Shown: positions 36,785-47,090, counted from the stretch's first letter. The stretch is DNA of 64,000 nucleotides from Hirschia baltica ATCC 49814 (GCF_000023785.1 NC_012982.1:2728001-2792000); one strand, 5' to 3'. Notes: a model not told the origin generated them from the sequence alone. Made by a program: numbers and translations.

Positions 36785-37173
36785 GAAGCCATATCCCCAT
36801 TTCATGCGATCTAAACATCTGATCACAACTAAAGAGGTTTACGTTATTTGAGATGAAGCAGTTCAGCGACCGATATATTGGGTACAAAAACTAACAAACG
36901 GGTAAATGTAAAAATCCACCGCAATTAACCTAAACCCCAACAAAACCATTGCAAAATATCAGCAGGACACTGAAACATTGCACACTAATTCTCTACACAG
37001 AGAAAAGAGAGTTGAGCTATCGGTTCGAGATTTCACACTACCCAAAAAGCTGATTATCTGCCCAATTTTATTTTGGCCTCGGACAAGGAATAGTGATTAT
37101 CTAAACCTTCTATTTTCAGAACACGCAGATCACGTGCGTGATGCAAAAGCATTTAAAAGAGAAACCCGATATC
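36785..37173. other. Divergent intergenic region, HyuA to exported amidohydrolase
   Basis: These 389 bases hold no recognisable gene. Both divergent promoters must lie here. A 14-base hairpin-like palindrome ATCACGTGCGTGAT is at 37129-37142, and the nine-base direct repeat TGATTATCT occurs at 37051-37059 and 37094-37102. These may be regulator sites, but no matching copy was seen elsewhere in the window. Confidence 0.45.
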
Positions 37174-38910
37174 ATGAGCCTCAACGCCAAATGTTTGCAA
37201 TTTAGTTTCTGTGCGCTTCTAGCCGGTTTCGCATTTTCAAGTTGCAGTCCGACACCTCCGACCTCAAGTGCTGATTTAGTTTTTCAAAATGGCCAAATTT
37301 ATACCGTTGAAGCAACAAGCCCATGGGTTGAAGCTCTTGGCGTCAAGGATGGAAAAATCATTGCTTTAGGAAATACCACCCAAAGCAATAACTGGATTGG
37401 TGACGACACCAAAGTTGTTGACTTAAAAGGTAAATTCATGATGCCCTCCTTTGGAGATGCACATGTTCACCCTGTATATGGGGGCTTGAGTTACTCTAGG
37501 TGCTCGCTTCACCAAAGCGAGAGCATTGCGACTTACCTTGAAATTATCCAACAATGCGTGGATGAAGCACCTGACGACGGCGTTGTATATGGACAAGGTT
37601 GGCTTCCTGGTCTCTTCCCTCCCAACGGTATTCCAGAAAAGAGCTTGTTAGACAGCATATCCTCTACTCGCCCCATTGTCATGAGATCAACTGGTGGCCA
37701 TAGTTTATGGGTCAATTCTGCAATGTTAGAATTAGCTAACATAACCAAAGATACTCCAGATCCACCCAAAGGAAGAATTGACCGCGATCCAGACACTGGT
37801 GAACCCATCGGAGGTTTTCAAGAATCTGCCATGGAATTGATCAATATCCATATTCCAGAACCAACCAGTAATGACATCGAAAATGCTATTAGTTACACCT
37901 TAAAACTCTTTAATAGCTTGGGGATCACGAACTGGTTTGACGCTGGTATTGATGTACTGGAAAATGGAGATAGCCCCACCCTAGACGCTTATGAAAGCCT
38001 CCAAGCATCAGGAAAATTAACAAGTCATATTTCAATCGCCGCCAAATATAATAACGAACGCTCCATCGATCAGCTCGGCAAATTATATGATATTTCTGAA
38101 CGTGCGATATCTTCCGGCTTCAACGCCAATGCCATCAAGCTCTATACAGATGGCGTCATCGTACAAAAAACAGCTGCTGTGCTGGAAGCATACGAAGGAA
38201 CAGCTCACAATCACGGTGAGTTGCATATTCCAATCGAAACTCTCAAACCTCTAATTACCAAACTAGATAGAGACGGATATCAGACTTACGTCCATTCAAT
38301 TGGAGACCGTGCAGTTCACGAAGCACTCAATGCTTTTGAACAAGCAAAGAAAGAGAATGGCGCAAACGATAACCGCCATTTTTTAACACACTTAAATTTC
38401 GTCGCCCCAATAGACCATCCGAGGTTTGCAGAGTTGAATGTATCAGCTAATTTCCAACCCCTTTGGGCGACAAATGATCCATATATGAAACTCACGGCCC
38501 TACAAATGGGCGCTGAACGAATGAAGTATGTTTACCCAGTCAACAGCATTCTTCAATCTGGCGGAAAAATAAACTACGGCTCAGACTGGTCTGTCGCACC
38601 AGCCAATCCATTCTATGGTTTAGAGGTAGCAGTCACCCGCAAACCAATAGATGAACCTGATGCGCAAGCTTTAAATACTAGCGAAGCCATCACGTTAGAG
38701 GATGCAGTAAAAGCATATACATTAAATGTTGCCTACATTACACATAGAGAATCAGAAACAGGTTCGATTGCAATTGGTAAAAGTGCAGATCTAATTATTG
38801 CAGACCAAAACATATTTGAAATACCTGAAAATGACATTTCCGACACTAAAGTACTGACGACTGTATTCAAGGGAAAGGTCGTGTATGGCTCCTTTCCTGT
38901 CGATCAATAG
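37174..38910 (+). CDS. Exported YtcJ-type amidohydrolase (lipoprotein)
   Basis: The protein is 578 residues from the ATG at 37174. The frame is open from 37138, but the shorter form gives a proper lipoprotein signal with lipobox FSSC. Amidohydrolase family 3 motifs are VVDLKGKFMMPSFGDAHVHP (metal HxH), AIKLYTDGVIV (about 335), YVHSIGDRAVHEAL (about 385) and NYGSDWSVAP (Asp ligand). YtcJ-type enzymes hydrolyse cyclic or linear amides or ureas. It would sit on the periplasmic side of a membrane. The M20D hydrolase follows, and a second YtcJ paralogue converges beyond it. Confidence 0.88.
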   Translation: MSLNAKCLQFSFCALLAGFAFSSCSPTPPTSSADLVFQNGQIYTVEATSPWVEALGVKDGKIIALGNTTQSNNWIGDDTKVVDLKGKFMMPSFGDAHVHPVYGGLSYSRCSLHQSESIATYLEIIQQCVDEAPDDGVVYGQGWLPGLFPPNGIPEKSLLDSISSTRPIVMRSTGGHSLWVNSAMLELANITKDTPDPPKGRIDRDPDTGEPIGGFQESAMELINIHIPEPTSNDIENAISYTLKLFNSLGITNWFDAGIDVLENGDSPTLDAYESLQASGKLTSHISIAAKYNNERSIDQLGKLYDISERAISSGFNANAIKLYTDGVIVQKTAAVLEAYEGTAHNHGELHIPIETLKPLITKLDRDGYQTYVHSIGDRAVHEALNAFEQAKKENGANDNRHFLTHLNFVAPIDHPRFAELNVSANFQPLWATNDPYMKLTALQMGAERMKYVYPVNSILQSGGKINYGSDWSVAPANPFYGLEVAVTRKPIDEPDAQALNTSEAITLEDAVKAYTLNVAYITHRESETGSIAIGKSADLIIADQNIFEIPENDISDTKVLTTVFKGKVVYGSFPVDQ

Positions 38911-38926
38911 GGGACAGGAAATCATA

Positions 38927-40312
38927 ATGAGACCGTATTGTTTATCATCTCTTGTGTTCGCATTGTTACTTTCAATTCTACCAGCAACAGCGGAAGAAGA
39001 CAGCTTTGACCCGGGCCAAAATTTACACGAACTATATAAATGGCTCCATCAAAACCCCGAACTATCTTTTCAAGAATTCAATACTTCATCATTGTTGAAA
39101 TCAGAGCTGTCGATACTAGGCTTCGATATACGAGACAATATTGGAGATAATTGGGTCAAACAGGAACTGGATACCATCCTCAGAAGCTCTACGAAATCAA
39201 TGGCTGGGTATGGAATCATTGGGACATTCGAAAATGGTGAAGGTCCAGTAATCCTGATACGCACTGATATGGATGCCCTTCCCGTAAAAGAACAAACAGG
39301 ACTTGCTTATGCATCTGTTCAAACAACCCCTACCAACAGCAATGAAAACACTCCCATTATGCATGCATGCGGCCATGACATTCACATGGCGAGTTGGGTA
39401 GGAACAGCTAGAGAGCTGATGGCACGCAAAGATGAATGGTCCGGCACTCTCATAATGCTTGCTCAACCGGCAGAAGAATACGGCCTCGGTGCCCTATCAA
39501 TGATAGAAGATGACGCTTTCGAACTAGAAAATCTACCCAATTATAATCTAGCTTTCCACGTTTCTGACTCCTTACCTGTTGGAACAATTGGCTATGTAGA
39601 CGGCCCCGCTATGGCAAGCATCAATTCTGTAGATATCACAGTGAATGGAATTGGCGGTCATGGTGCCTATCCGCACAAAACAAAAGACCCCATTGTAATA
39701 GCTGCTCACATTGTAACCGCTTTACAGACGCTCGTATCGAGAACCATAGACCCAAGAAAGTCAGGGGTTGTAACCGTTGGTTCGCTTACTTCTGGCACGA
39801 AACACAATATAATTTCAGATAGTGCAAAGCTATTATTGACTGTTCGCACTTATGATGAAGAAACCAGAAAACAGCTGCTTGATGGCATTGTTAGAATTGC
39901 AGAAGGACAAGCGAAAAGTTTTGGTGCCCCAGCACCTGAAATAAACATTGCTCCGATATTTTCTCCAGCTGTCGTCAACAATTCAGCCTTGACGCAACAA
40001 GCCCTTAAAACATTAAAAACCACTTTTGGCAGTGAATCTATCACTGAAGTCCAACCTGTTATGAGCGGGGAAGATTTTTCGAGATATAGATTACTCGGAG
40101 AGGGCATACCATCTTTACTATTATGGCTTGGCGCTGTTCCAGAGGAAGCATATTCATCATCAATAGTAGAAGAGAAATCACTCCCCTCCCTTCACTCTCC
40201 ACATTTCATTACAGACCCAAACGCTATTGATGTAGGTGTCGAGGCGATGAGTAATATTGCTATCAATCTTTTCAATACTCCCCTCTCCCCAACATCTTCC
40301 AAGACACAATAG
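38927..40312 (+). CDS. Exported M20D aminoacylase/amidohydrolase
   Basis: The protein is 461 residues from the ATG at 38927 with AGGA nearby. The frame from 38885 would overlap the previous gene. A clear signal peptide (LSSLVFALLLSILPATAEE) sends it to the periplasm. M20D features are LHQNPELSFQEF, RTDMDALPVKEQTGL, MHACGHDIHMA (metal Cys/His), QPAEEYG and MSGEDFS. Family members remove N-acyl groups from amino acids. It is 16 bases behind the YtcJ gene, probably in one transcript. Confidence 0.88.
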   Translation: MRPYCLSSLVFALLLSILPATAEEDSFDPGQNLHELYKWLHQNPELSFQEFNTSSLLKSELSILGFDIRDNIGDNWVKQELDTILRSSTKSMAGYGIIGTFENGEGPVILIRTDMDALPVKEQTGLAYASVQTTPTNSNENTPIMHACGHDIHMASWVGTARELMARKDEWSGTLIMLAQPAEEYGLGALSMIEDDAFELENLPNYNLAFHVSDSLPVGTIGYVDGPAMASINSVDITVNGIGGHGAYPHKTKDPIVIAAHIVTALQTLVSRTIDPRKSGVVTVGSLTSGTKHNIISDSAKLLLTVRTYDEETRKQLLDGIVRIAEGQAKSFGAPAPEINIAPIFSPAVVNNSALTQQALKTLKTTFGSESITEVQPVMSGEDFSRYRLLGEGIPSLLLWLGAVPEEAYSSSIVEEKSLPSLHSPHFITDPNAIDVGVEAMSNIAINLFNTPLSPTSSKTQ

Positions 40313-40319
40313 ATCAAAC

Positions 40320-42011
40320 TCACAGAGAAAAGACTTGTCGACCTGCAATGATGGTTCTCAGAACATTCGTATCTCTAATTTTTTCTGGGTTAATTCTAGT
40401 GATATCCTGATCCCAAACAACAAAATCTGCCGAAAAATCCGGAGCTAATGTTCCCATTTTCTGTTCGCAATTACCTGCATAAGCCGCCTCATAGGTATAA
40501 CCTTTCAAGGCCGTTTCTACATTAACTCTCTGCTCTGGATACCAACCATCAGGATTTTTCCCATCAAGAGTTTGACGAAGAACCGCTGCATGTATTCCTT
40601 CTAGGGGATCGAGAGGCGCGACAGGCCAGTCTGACCCAAAGGCAACATGTGTACCAACATCAACAAGTGAATGGAAAGCATAAGTCCCATTTAAACGTTG
40701 AGGTCCAATACGGTTCACAGCCCATCGACCATCATCAATTGCATGGTATGGCTGCATAGATGCTATAATATCTTGATCAACAAAACGCAGTATCGCCTCC
40801 GTTTGCAGATGCTGTGCATGCTCTATGCGCATTCTTCTATCACGAGCCCCGTTAACAGAAACCAACTGCTTCATCAGATCCAAAACAATATTATTTGCCC
40901 TGTCTCCAATTGCATGTATCGCCAATTGCAAACCTGCTGCATCTGCGCCCTGCATCATCTCAAATAAATTGTCAGGGTCATTCGTCAAAATTCCTGATGT
41001 GGAAGGATCATCTAAATAGGGATTTTCAAATAGAGCGGTTCGAGATCCCAATGAGCCATCCATGAGCGCTTTGCAACCACCCCATCTCACCCAATCATCG
41101 CCATAACCTTCATCTCTAATAATCGCTGCCAACACCTCCCAATCCTTTAATGGAACCATAGAGTAAAATCTGAGAAGCATATCTCCAGAATTGCGCATTC
41201 GTCGGGTGGAATGAAATGACTGCCAATCTATACCTGTCTCGTAAACTTGAGTGATACCTTTGCTTACTGCCAGATTCATACCTCGTTTGTTTGCCGCATC
41301 TACAACTTGATCAGTAGGCTGAGGGATCAATCCAACAACGTATTCTTTGGCTTCATCTTTAAATATTCCAGTTAATCTACCCTTTGTGTCTCGTTCAATA
41401 ATACCACCCTCAATGTGTGCGATATCTTCATGTATCCCCAAAATGGCCATAGCGTAGGAATTCAAAAGCACCATGTGCAAATCGTAACGCACGACAGCGA
41501 CTGGAATATTTGACGTCACCGCGTCGATCCAATCACGATGAGGCATTTCACCTCCCCAAGCGTCATTGTCCCAATACCCGCCTTGCAACCATTGCTGTCC
41601 CTGCATTTGATTTGCTGCATTTGAGATCATTTGAATGAAATCATCTTTTGTCCCGGCGCTGCGTAAAGATGGTTGACCCAACAATAAAGAAGCCATCGAA
41701 AAGTGAACATGACTATCGATAAGGCCGGGCGTTAAAAATGCCCCTTCTAAATCCACAATTTGCGTTTTGGGGCTAGATAAAGCATCCACCGCGTCGCGAC
41801 CTAACACGGTGATTTTACCTCCTGTGACACCAATGGCATCGCTATATGGTTGGGTCGACTGTCCAGTCCAAATACGTGCGTTTACAAAAGCTTTTTCTAC
41901 AGGCCGTTCACTTAACCGCCTTTTACTTGATCCAGTTTGATTCAACGCTGCACATCCACTAGTAAACGCCGCAGCTCCCATCAAAAATTGTTTTCGACTA
42001 ATGGAATTCAT
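40320..42011 (-). CDS. Exported YtcJ-type amidohydrolase (Tat/lipoprotein signal)
   Basis: This 563-residue protein starts SRKQFLMGAAAFTSGC, which looks like a twin-arginine-like (RK variant) signal with a lipobox at Cys19. Enzyme motifs are VDLEGAFLTPGLIDSHVHFS (HxH), ALMDGSLGSRTALF at about 325, AIHAIGDRANN at about 375 and AFGSDWPVAPLDPLEG (Asp ligand) at about 465. It is a paralogue of the product of 37174-38910 and converges on the M20D gene with a seven-base gap. It probably hydrolyses amide or ureide compounds outside the cytoplasm. Confidence 0.88.
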   Translation of the reverse strand: MNSISRKQFLMGAAAFTSGCAALNQTGSSKRRLSERPVEKAFVNARIWTGQSTQPYSDAIGVTGGKITVLGRDAVDALSSPKTQIVDLEGAFLTPGLIDSHVHFSMASLLLGQPSLRSAGTKDDFIQMISNAANQMQGQQWLQGGYWDNDAWGGEMPHRDWIDAVTSNIPVAVVRYDLHMVLLNSYAMAILGIHEDIAHIEGGIIERDTKGRLTGIFKDEAKEYVVGLIPQPTDQVVDAANKRGMNLAVSKGITQVYETGIDWQSFHSTRRMRNSGDMLLRFYSMVPLKDWEVLAAIIRDEGYGDDWVRWGGCKALMDGSLGSRTALFENPYLDDPSTSGILTNDPDNLFEMMQGADAAGLQLAIHAIGDRANNIVLDLMKQLVSVNGARDRRMRIEHAQHLQTEAILRFVDQDIIASMQPYHAIDDGRWAVNRIGPQRLNGTYAFHSLVDVGTHVAFGSDWPVAPLDPLEGIHAAVLRQTLDGKNPDGWYPEQRVNVETALKGYTYEAAYAGNCEQKMGTLAPDFSADFVVWDQDITRINPEKIRDTNVLRTIIAGRQVFSL

Positions 42012-42136
42012 TTAATTTCTCCAAGAAAATTAGATACGGATAATCGAACAAAACAATTTCAATGAAACATCCAATTCACATTAAGCACTGGGTCCAAAAT
42101 ATTTAGACAGCATCAGAAAATTCATGCTGGAGCATT

Positions 42137-43450
42137 TTAATTTTCTGGCTTTCGTCGAAACAAAGTGAATATCATAAGTGCTGCCAGCAATGCCCCACTT
42201 CCCATAACCAAGGAAACGACTTGAAGTGAGTTGCCTGCTTGAAATAAACTTCCAGCAATAATGGGTCCCAGAGCTGCTCCACCTCGGCCCAACCCGATAA
42301 CAAACCCAGTACCGCTTGCCCTTAAAGATGCTGGAAATGATTGAGCTAATATAGGGTACATTCCAACAACTCCAGCATTCGTAAAACATACTGTCGCTGC
42401 TGCAAAAATTGACAGCCCCATCAAACTGGAATGTCCCATACCAAACAAACCAAAGCAGACAAATGCAGAGATCATCGAAACAATAACTGCAAATTTAAGG
42501 TTCACTTTGGAAGAAATTAATCCAAGTACAATTGCTCCAGTCAACGAACCAACATTCGCAAACACCAGAACCTGACCTGCTGATGCTGGATCAAACCCTA
42601 AATCTACAACAATTTTAGGCGTCCATTTCTGAATAAAATAAAATGCCATTATTTGTGCAAAATAAGCGACGGTTAGAGTACAGGTCACAACAATGTAGCG
42701 CTTAGAAAAGAGTGCAAGTATTGAAGGGCGATCAATTCGAGGGTCTGGTTCAACCAAATCCTCTACAGGTTTCCATTTCATCCGAACCAAAGTTTTGTTA
42801 ATCTTGGCAAGTGTATTTGGTGGTCGGCGCGCCAACTGTGAATGAATAGACTCAGGTAAAAACAAAGCAACCACCGGCAATAAAACAGCGGTAACAGCCC
42901 CACCAAATATAAAAACGGATCTCCAATCACCGCTAATTGCCAACAATTTTGTAGCAATAACACCGCCAATGATTGCTCCCATCGCATATCCAGCAATATT
43001 CAATATCGTTGCTAAACTACGTCGTTTTTCGTTTGAATATTCCGCCACCATTGCACTTGTCGATGACAGCATTCCTCCAATTCCAAAACCGGTCACCAAA
43101 CGCACGATTGAAAGAAACAACACACTATTTGCTGCGGCTGACAGGAACATTCCAATCGCCATCATTAATAAGCAAACTAAAATGACAGGCCGACGCCCCA
43201 ATTTGTCAGCGATATTACCTAAAACTATTGAACCTATGGCCATGCCAATAAGCTCCATAGACAGGACAATCCCCAAAACGGTTTTGTTTATTCCCCACTC
43301 ATCGGCAATTCCAGGCGCAGCAAAACTTATTGCCAGCACGTCAAAACCGTCCATGGCATTCAAGGCAATACATAAAAAGATAACAAATATCTGCAAACGG
43401 CTCATTGGCCTATTTGCTATCTCAATTCTTGGATCTTTTCTTTCCAGCAT
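42137..43450 (-). CDS. AAHS-type MFS transporter (aromatic acid:H+ symporter)
   Basis: The protein is 437 residues from the ATG at 43450, which has GGAGG six bases ahead. The upstream ATG at 43465 is inferior. It has 12 hydrophobic segments. The AAHS signature is DGFDVLAISFAAPGI in TM1 (the DGxD motif), with LGNIADKLGRRPVI in loop 2-3 and GFGIGGMLSSTSAMVAEY after it. This family imports benzoate, vanillate or 4-hydroxybenzoate-like acids. It diverges from the MaoC/lyase pair across 140 bases. Confidence 0.88.
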   Translation of the reverse strand: MLERKDPRIEIANRPMSRLQIFVIFLCIALNAMDGFDVLAISFAAPGIADEWGINKTVLGIVLSMELIGMAIGSIVLGNIADKLGRRPVILVCLLMMAIGMFLSAAANSVLFLSIVRLVTGFGIGGMLSSTSAMVAEYSNEKRRSLATILNIAGYAMGAIIGGVIATKLLAISGDWRSVFIFGGAVTAVLLPVVALFLPESIHSQLARRPPNTLAKINKTLVRMKWKPVEDLVEPDPRIDRPSILALFSKRYIVVTCTLTVAYFAQIMAFYFIQKWTPKIVVDLGFDPASAGQVLVFANVGSLTGAIVLGLISSKVNLKFAVIVSMISAFVCFGLFGMGHSSLMGLSIFAAATVCFTNAGVVGMYPILAQSFPASLRASGTGFVIGLGRGGAALGPIIAGSLFQAGNSLQVVSLVMGSGALLAALMIFTLFRRKPEN

Positions 43451-43590
43451 TTTATTCCTCCCCATTCAATACACACAAAGAAATAGAGCGGAAATGCAGC
43501 CCTTCTACGCCTCTGAAGATTGATTAAAATTCTTATATATGTTTTTTTAGTCTTATATGTTGAATTTTAACTCAAGTAAAGTGAACTCAA

Positions 43591-44043
43591 TTGGCAGGAC
43601 GATACTTCGACGAATGGCTAATAGGCCAAGAGATAAATCATGAACTCCATCGCACGGTGACGGAAACTGACAATGTCTTGATTACAACTCTCACTCACAA
43701 TCCTCAGCCTCTCCATTTGGATACCGAATACGCAGAGAACAGCGAATTTGGTCAAATCGTTGTGAATGGAATTTTTACATTTGGGTTGATGATCGGAATC
43801 TCAGTTTCCGATACGACCTTAGGCACGTTAGTCGCCAATTTAGGTTATGATAAAGTCGTGATGCCCAGCCCTGTATTCATAGGTGATACGCTACGCTGCA
43901 CAACCAAAGTCGTCGACACAAGGCCCAGCAAATCACGCCCCAATTGCGGCATCGTTTCGTTCAAGCATCATATGCACAATCAACGAAACCAAATCGTATG
44001 CTCTTGTTTGAGAACTGCACTTATCAAAGCAAAACCAAAATGA
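43591..44043 (+). CDS. MaoC-like (R)-specific enoyl-CoA hydratase
   Basis: The protein is 150 residues from a TTG, the only sensible start in frame. It is a single hot-dog domain with the MaoC motif NPQPLHLDTEYAENSEFGQIVVNG (catalytic Asp/His) and a C-terminal SFKHHMHNQ. It hydrates an enoyl-CoA, in the mesaconyl-CoA or 3-hydroxyacyl-CoA direction. Its TGA overlaps the ATG of the HpcH/HpaI lyase by four bases (ATGA). A MaoC-plus-CitE pair is the arrangement seen in the beta-methylmalyl-CoA and itaconate-type routes. Confidence 0.87.
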   Translation: MAGRYFDEWLIGQEINHELHRTVTETDNVLITTLTHNPQPLHLDTEYAENSEFGQIVVNGIFTFGLMIGISVSDTTLGTLVANLGYDKVVMPSPVFIGDTLRCTTKVVDTRPSKSRPNCGIVSFKHHMHNQRNQIVCSCLRTALIKAKPK

Positions 44044-44870
44044 AACTTAGATCATTATTATTTGTTCCTGGCGACAGACCAGAACGCTTCAAGAAAGCTA
44101 TCAACAGCTCAACAGATGCCGTCATTTTAGATCTAGAAGACTCCGTTACGAGCGATAAAAAAGGTTGTGCACGGGATGCAGTTTCAAACTGCTTATCAGA
44201 ACCACGCGCTAAGCCCATATTTATTCGTATCAACCCGCTAAAAAGCAAATTTATAGACAATGATCTTTTGGCAATCTTAGATCATCAACCTGATGGAATA
44301 ATCCTTCCTAAATGTGAAGGCGCTTCAAACGTTCTCGATCTAGTAAAAATGATGAGCTCCCAAACCGTTCCAATACTTCCAATAGCAACTGAAACACCTG
44401 TATCAATATTTGAGATAGGAAGCTTGCGACATGTCTCGGAGCATTTATGCGGTATAACTTGGGGTGCAGAAGACTTACCTGCTGCAATAGGCGCTTCGGC
44501 CTCCAGAGATCCAGATGGAAGCTATACCTCCCCATATGAGTTCGTTAGAAATTTAAGCCTCTTTGCTGCTCATGCTGCAAATGTTTTAGCGATAGACACA
44601 GTATTTCCAGATATCAAAAACCAGACCGGTCTCATGAAATACGCCACTCGTGGATACCAAGATGGCTTCAAAGGAATGATGGCTATTCATCCTTCACAAA
44701 CTGACATCATCAACAAAGCTTATACACCATCAGAAATTGAAATAGCCTATGCGCGCAAGGTAATCGATGCTTTCTCAAACAACAAATGTAGCGGAGCAAT
44801 TCAACTTGATGGGCAAATGCTAGATGCCCCTCATTTGAAACAAGCACAGCATTGTCTATCATTACTTTAA
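44040..44870 (+). CDS. HpcH/HpaI (CitE-like) CoA-ester lyase
   Basis: The protein is 276 residues from the ATG at 44040. A longer frame from 43944 lies wholly inside the MaoC gene. The family opening LRSLLFVPGDRPERFKKA, ILDLEDSV at about 37 and FIRINPL at about 68 give the substrate and Mg sites, with ITWGAEDLPAAIGA at about 140. It splits a malyl-CoA or citramalyl-CoA type ester into two acyl units. It is translationally coupled to the MaoC hydratase. Confidence 0.9.
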   Translation: MKLRSLLFVPGDRPERFKKAINSSTDAVILDLEDSVTSDKKGCARDAVSNCLSEPRAKPIFIRINPLKSKFIDNDLLAILDHQPDGIILPKCEGASNVLDLVKMMSSQTVPILPIATETPVSIFEIGSLRHVSEHLCGITWGAEDLPAAIGASASRDPDGSYTSPYEFVRNLSLFAAHAANVLAIDTVFPDIKNQTGLMKYATRGYQDGFKGMMAIHPSQTDIINKAYTPSEIEIAYARKVIDAFSNNKCSGAIQLDGQMLDAPHLKQAQHCLSLL

Positions 44871-44878
44871 AACAACAA

Positions 44879-44911
44879 AAACAGCACTACCGAACCAAGG
44901 TAGTGCTGTTT
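44879..44911. terminator. Bidirectional terminator between convergent genes
   Basis: A perfect 13-base-pair stem (AAACAGCACTACC with GGTAGTGCTGTTT) closes a seven-base loop. A-rich sequence on the left and T-rich on the right serve both directions. It lies nine bases after the lyase stop and before the receptor stop at 44976. Confidence 0.88.
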
Positions 44912-44975
44912 AATAAAGCTAACATTTGACAATTATGTTACTGTGAATTCGGCAACACTTTTGTTAAATCTCTAT

Positions 44976-47090
44976 TTAAAATTTACGACTGACTGTCGCC
45001 GTTACACGACGCGTCATACCCGGGTAACAAGTTCCCAAAGGATCTGCATATATGCCACAATATGCATAATATTCTTTGTCCAATAGGTTGTTTATGTTTA
45101 CAGACAGACTCCAATCATCGTACGCCGCTTCGATAATCCCATCCACAAGAGTAACACCCTCAGTCTCATAAATGTTGTATGTGTCTGTCTTCTCACCAGT
45201 ATGGCGAATACCACCGCCAACTCGCAATGACCAATCATCAAAACTAAATGTTTGCACGCCCCAAATCGACGCAAGGTGTTTTGGAATGTTTGGAACATCC
45301 AAACCTTGAGTACCATCCGTTGCAACAAGCACTTCAGCATCTGTGTATGCATATGCAGCTGTAATATCAAAGCTATCAAACAAGGTTGTGGAACCTTCTA
45401 GCTCAAATCCTTTAGATCCAATTTTACCCGATTGTAGGAAGTTTTGAATCTCATTTGGATCTTGTACAAGGAAGTTTGTTTCTTCAATATCAAAGTAAGC
45501 AAGAGTCACAAGCGAGTTGTGGTTTACTTGCCATTTCAGTCCAGCTTCATATTGACTAGATTCCTGAGGCTCATATGGGTTTCCATAAAAATCTCCACCA
45601 AAAGTCGGCTGGAACCCTTCAGCATAACTAACATATGGCGACATTCCAAACCCAATATCGACAATCCCACCGACCTTAATAGTAGTTGCATTTTTAGGGT
45701 CTTCACTTACGCCGCTAATTTTTGAGGTTGAGTGATCACGGCGAACGGCAAACACAAGAGACGCACGCTCACCATAATCAATTTGGTCCTGAATGTATAA
45801 ACCAGTTTGGGTACTCAGAGTGTCATATGCGTTTGCAATCGCTGTATCAAAAGGAATCCCGTAAACTGGATTATCAAGATCAAGAGCAGCTGGTCCTGCC
45901 CCATATCCTTCCGCGCGATCCTGCTCAAAGGATTGATAATCTACCCCAACCAGAATGTTATGAACAAATGGACCTGTGCTCAACTCAAAACTTGCATGGG
46001 TATCTGTGTTGAAAACTTGATAGGTCTCATCCAACGTATAATAATAGCGTGTAAATTCAGATTGGTTCACGCCCCCCAAAGCACCATACCCGTACACTTC
46101 GGCATAATCAGTTTCCTGAGTATATATACGCGTACTGTTACTAATTGAGATTGTATCTGAAAACTCATGATTTATCATTAGCGTTGCAGACTTATGTTCC
46201 ATATCCATATGGTTAAAGCCTTCTTCTCCAATGAAGAAGTCAATTGGTAACTTTTTACCCTCTGGAGCCGCATCCGTTCGCGCCAATGGAAGATAGGTTT
46301 GCGTACCTAAATCATCTTTCTGATACAGAGTTAGAAACGTAATATCGGTTGAATCCGTTGGTTGCCAAGTGATGGATGGCATAACAACAACCCGATCATC
46401 ATCCTGCCCCGGCACCTGCAATTCACCATCACGCGCAACCCCGACTATTCGAGCAGCTATGGTGTCTGTAATTCCACCACCGACATCAGCTCGAATTTCT
46501 TTGCGTTCAAAATTACCGACGCTAACGCCAACTTCTCCACCGAAGTCGAAATTTGGTGTTTTACTAACAGCGTTAAAAATACCACCCGGCGCACCACTAC
46601 CATACAACACACCAGAAGGCCCACGTAGAATTTCAGCTTTGTCTATGGTGAAAACTTCCATTCGCGCGCCATAGACAAAATCAGGCATGCGACTTAGACC
46701 GTCTAGAAATTGCTGCGTGCCGAACCCACGCGCATTGAAGAAATCACCACGCGTATCTACGCCTTCTGTTTCAGATTGCACCCCGACACTGTAACGAAAA
46801 ATATCTTGAAAATTAACAGCACCTTGATCTAAAAATGTCTCAGAATCCACAGTACTTACGGATTGAGGAATTTCAAATATATCTGCATCAGTTTTAGTAC
46901 CGACACTGGTAACAATAACCGTGTCCATGACTGAACCACCTGCCCCCCCAACCTCCTCTGTAGTATCATCTTGAGCAATCGCTACCTGTCCTGCAGAAAA
47001 GACAATACTACAAATAGATGCCATTAAGACTTCTCTTGTTTTAGGTACTCTTTTTCTGAGCTCTAATTTTTCTGTTTTTATACTGCGCAT
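44976..47090 (-). CDS. TonB-dependent receptor, siderophore type
   Basis: This 704-residue protein has AAGGGG before the ATG and a long signal peptide ending near VAIAQ. The TonB-box region (MDTVIVTSVG) is followed by the plug (IPQSVSTVDSETFLDQGA, FNARGFGTQQFLDGL, EILRGPSGVLYGSGAPGG) and a beta-barrel ending in RKF. IPQSVSTV followed by RGPSGVLYG is the ferric-siderophore receptor pattern, although such receptors also import other ligands. A 905-residue LAL regulator gene lies 201 bases upstream on the same strand. Confidence 0.92.
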   Translation of the reverse strand: MRSIKTEKLELRKRVPKTREVLMASICSIVFSAGQVAIAQDDTTEEVGGAGGSVMDTVIVTSVGTKTDADIFEIPQSVSTVDSETFLDQGAVNFQDIFRYSVGVQSETEGVDTRGDFFNARGFGTQQFLDGLSRMPDFVYGARMEVFTIDKAEILRGPSGVLYGSGAPGGIFNAVSKTPNFDFGGEVGVSVGNFERKEIRADVGGGITDTIAARIVGVARDGELQVPGQDDDRVVVMPSITWQPTDSTDITFLTLYQKDDLGTQTYLPLARTDAAPEGKKLPIDFFIGEEGFNHMDMEHKSATLMINHEFSDTISISNSTRIYTQETDYAEVYGYGALGGVNQSEFTRYYYTLDETYQVFNTDTHASFELSTGPFVHNILVGVDYQSFEQDRAEGYGAGPAALDLDNPVYGIPFDTAIANAYDTLSTQTGLYIQDQIDYGERASLVFAVRRDHSTSKISGVSEDPKNATTIKVGGIVDIGFGMSPYVSYAEGFQPTFGGDFYGNPYEPQESSQYEAGLKWQVNHNSLVTLAYFDIEETNFLVQDPNEIQNFLQSGKIGSKGFELEGSTTLFDSFDITAAYAYTDAEVLVATDGTQGLDVPNIPKHLASIWGVQTFSFDDWSLRVGGGIRHTGEKTDTYNIYETEGVTLVDGIIEAAYDDWSLSVNINNLLDKEYYAYCGIYADPLGTCYPGMTRRVTATVSRKF

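Noticed and set aside
42969-43523. A 184-codon plus-strand frame opposite the AAHS transporter
   Set aside because: It is the shadow of a membrane protein gene and has no family match or ribosome binding site.
44976-47090. Assignment of the siderophore-type receptor to iron uptake
   Set aside because: The plug motifs fit that class, but no siderophore enzymes, Fur-like site or iron genes are nearby, so the ligand is left open.
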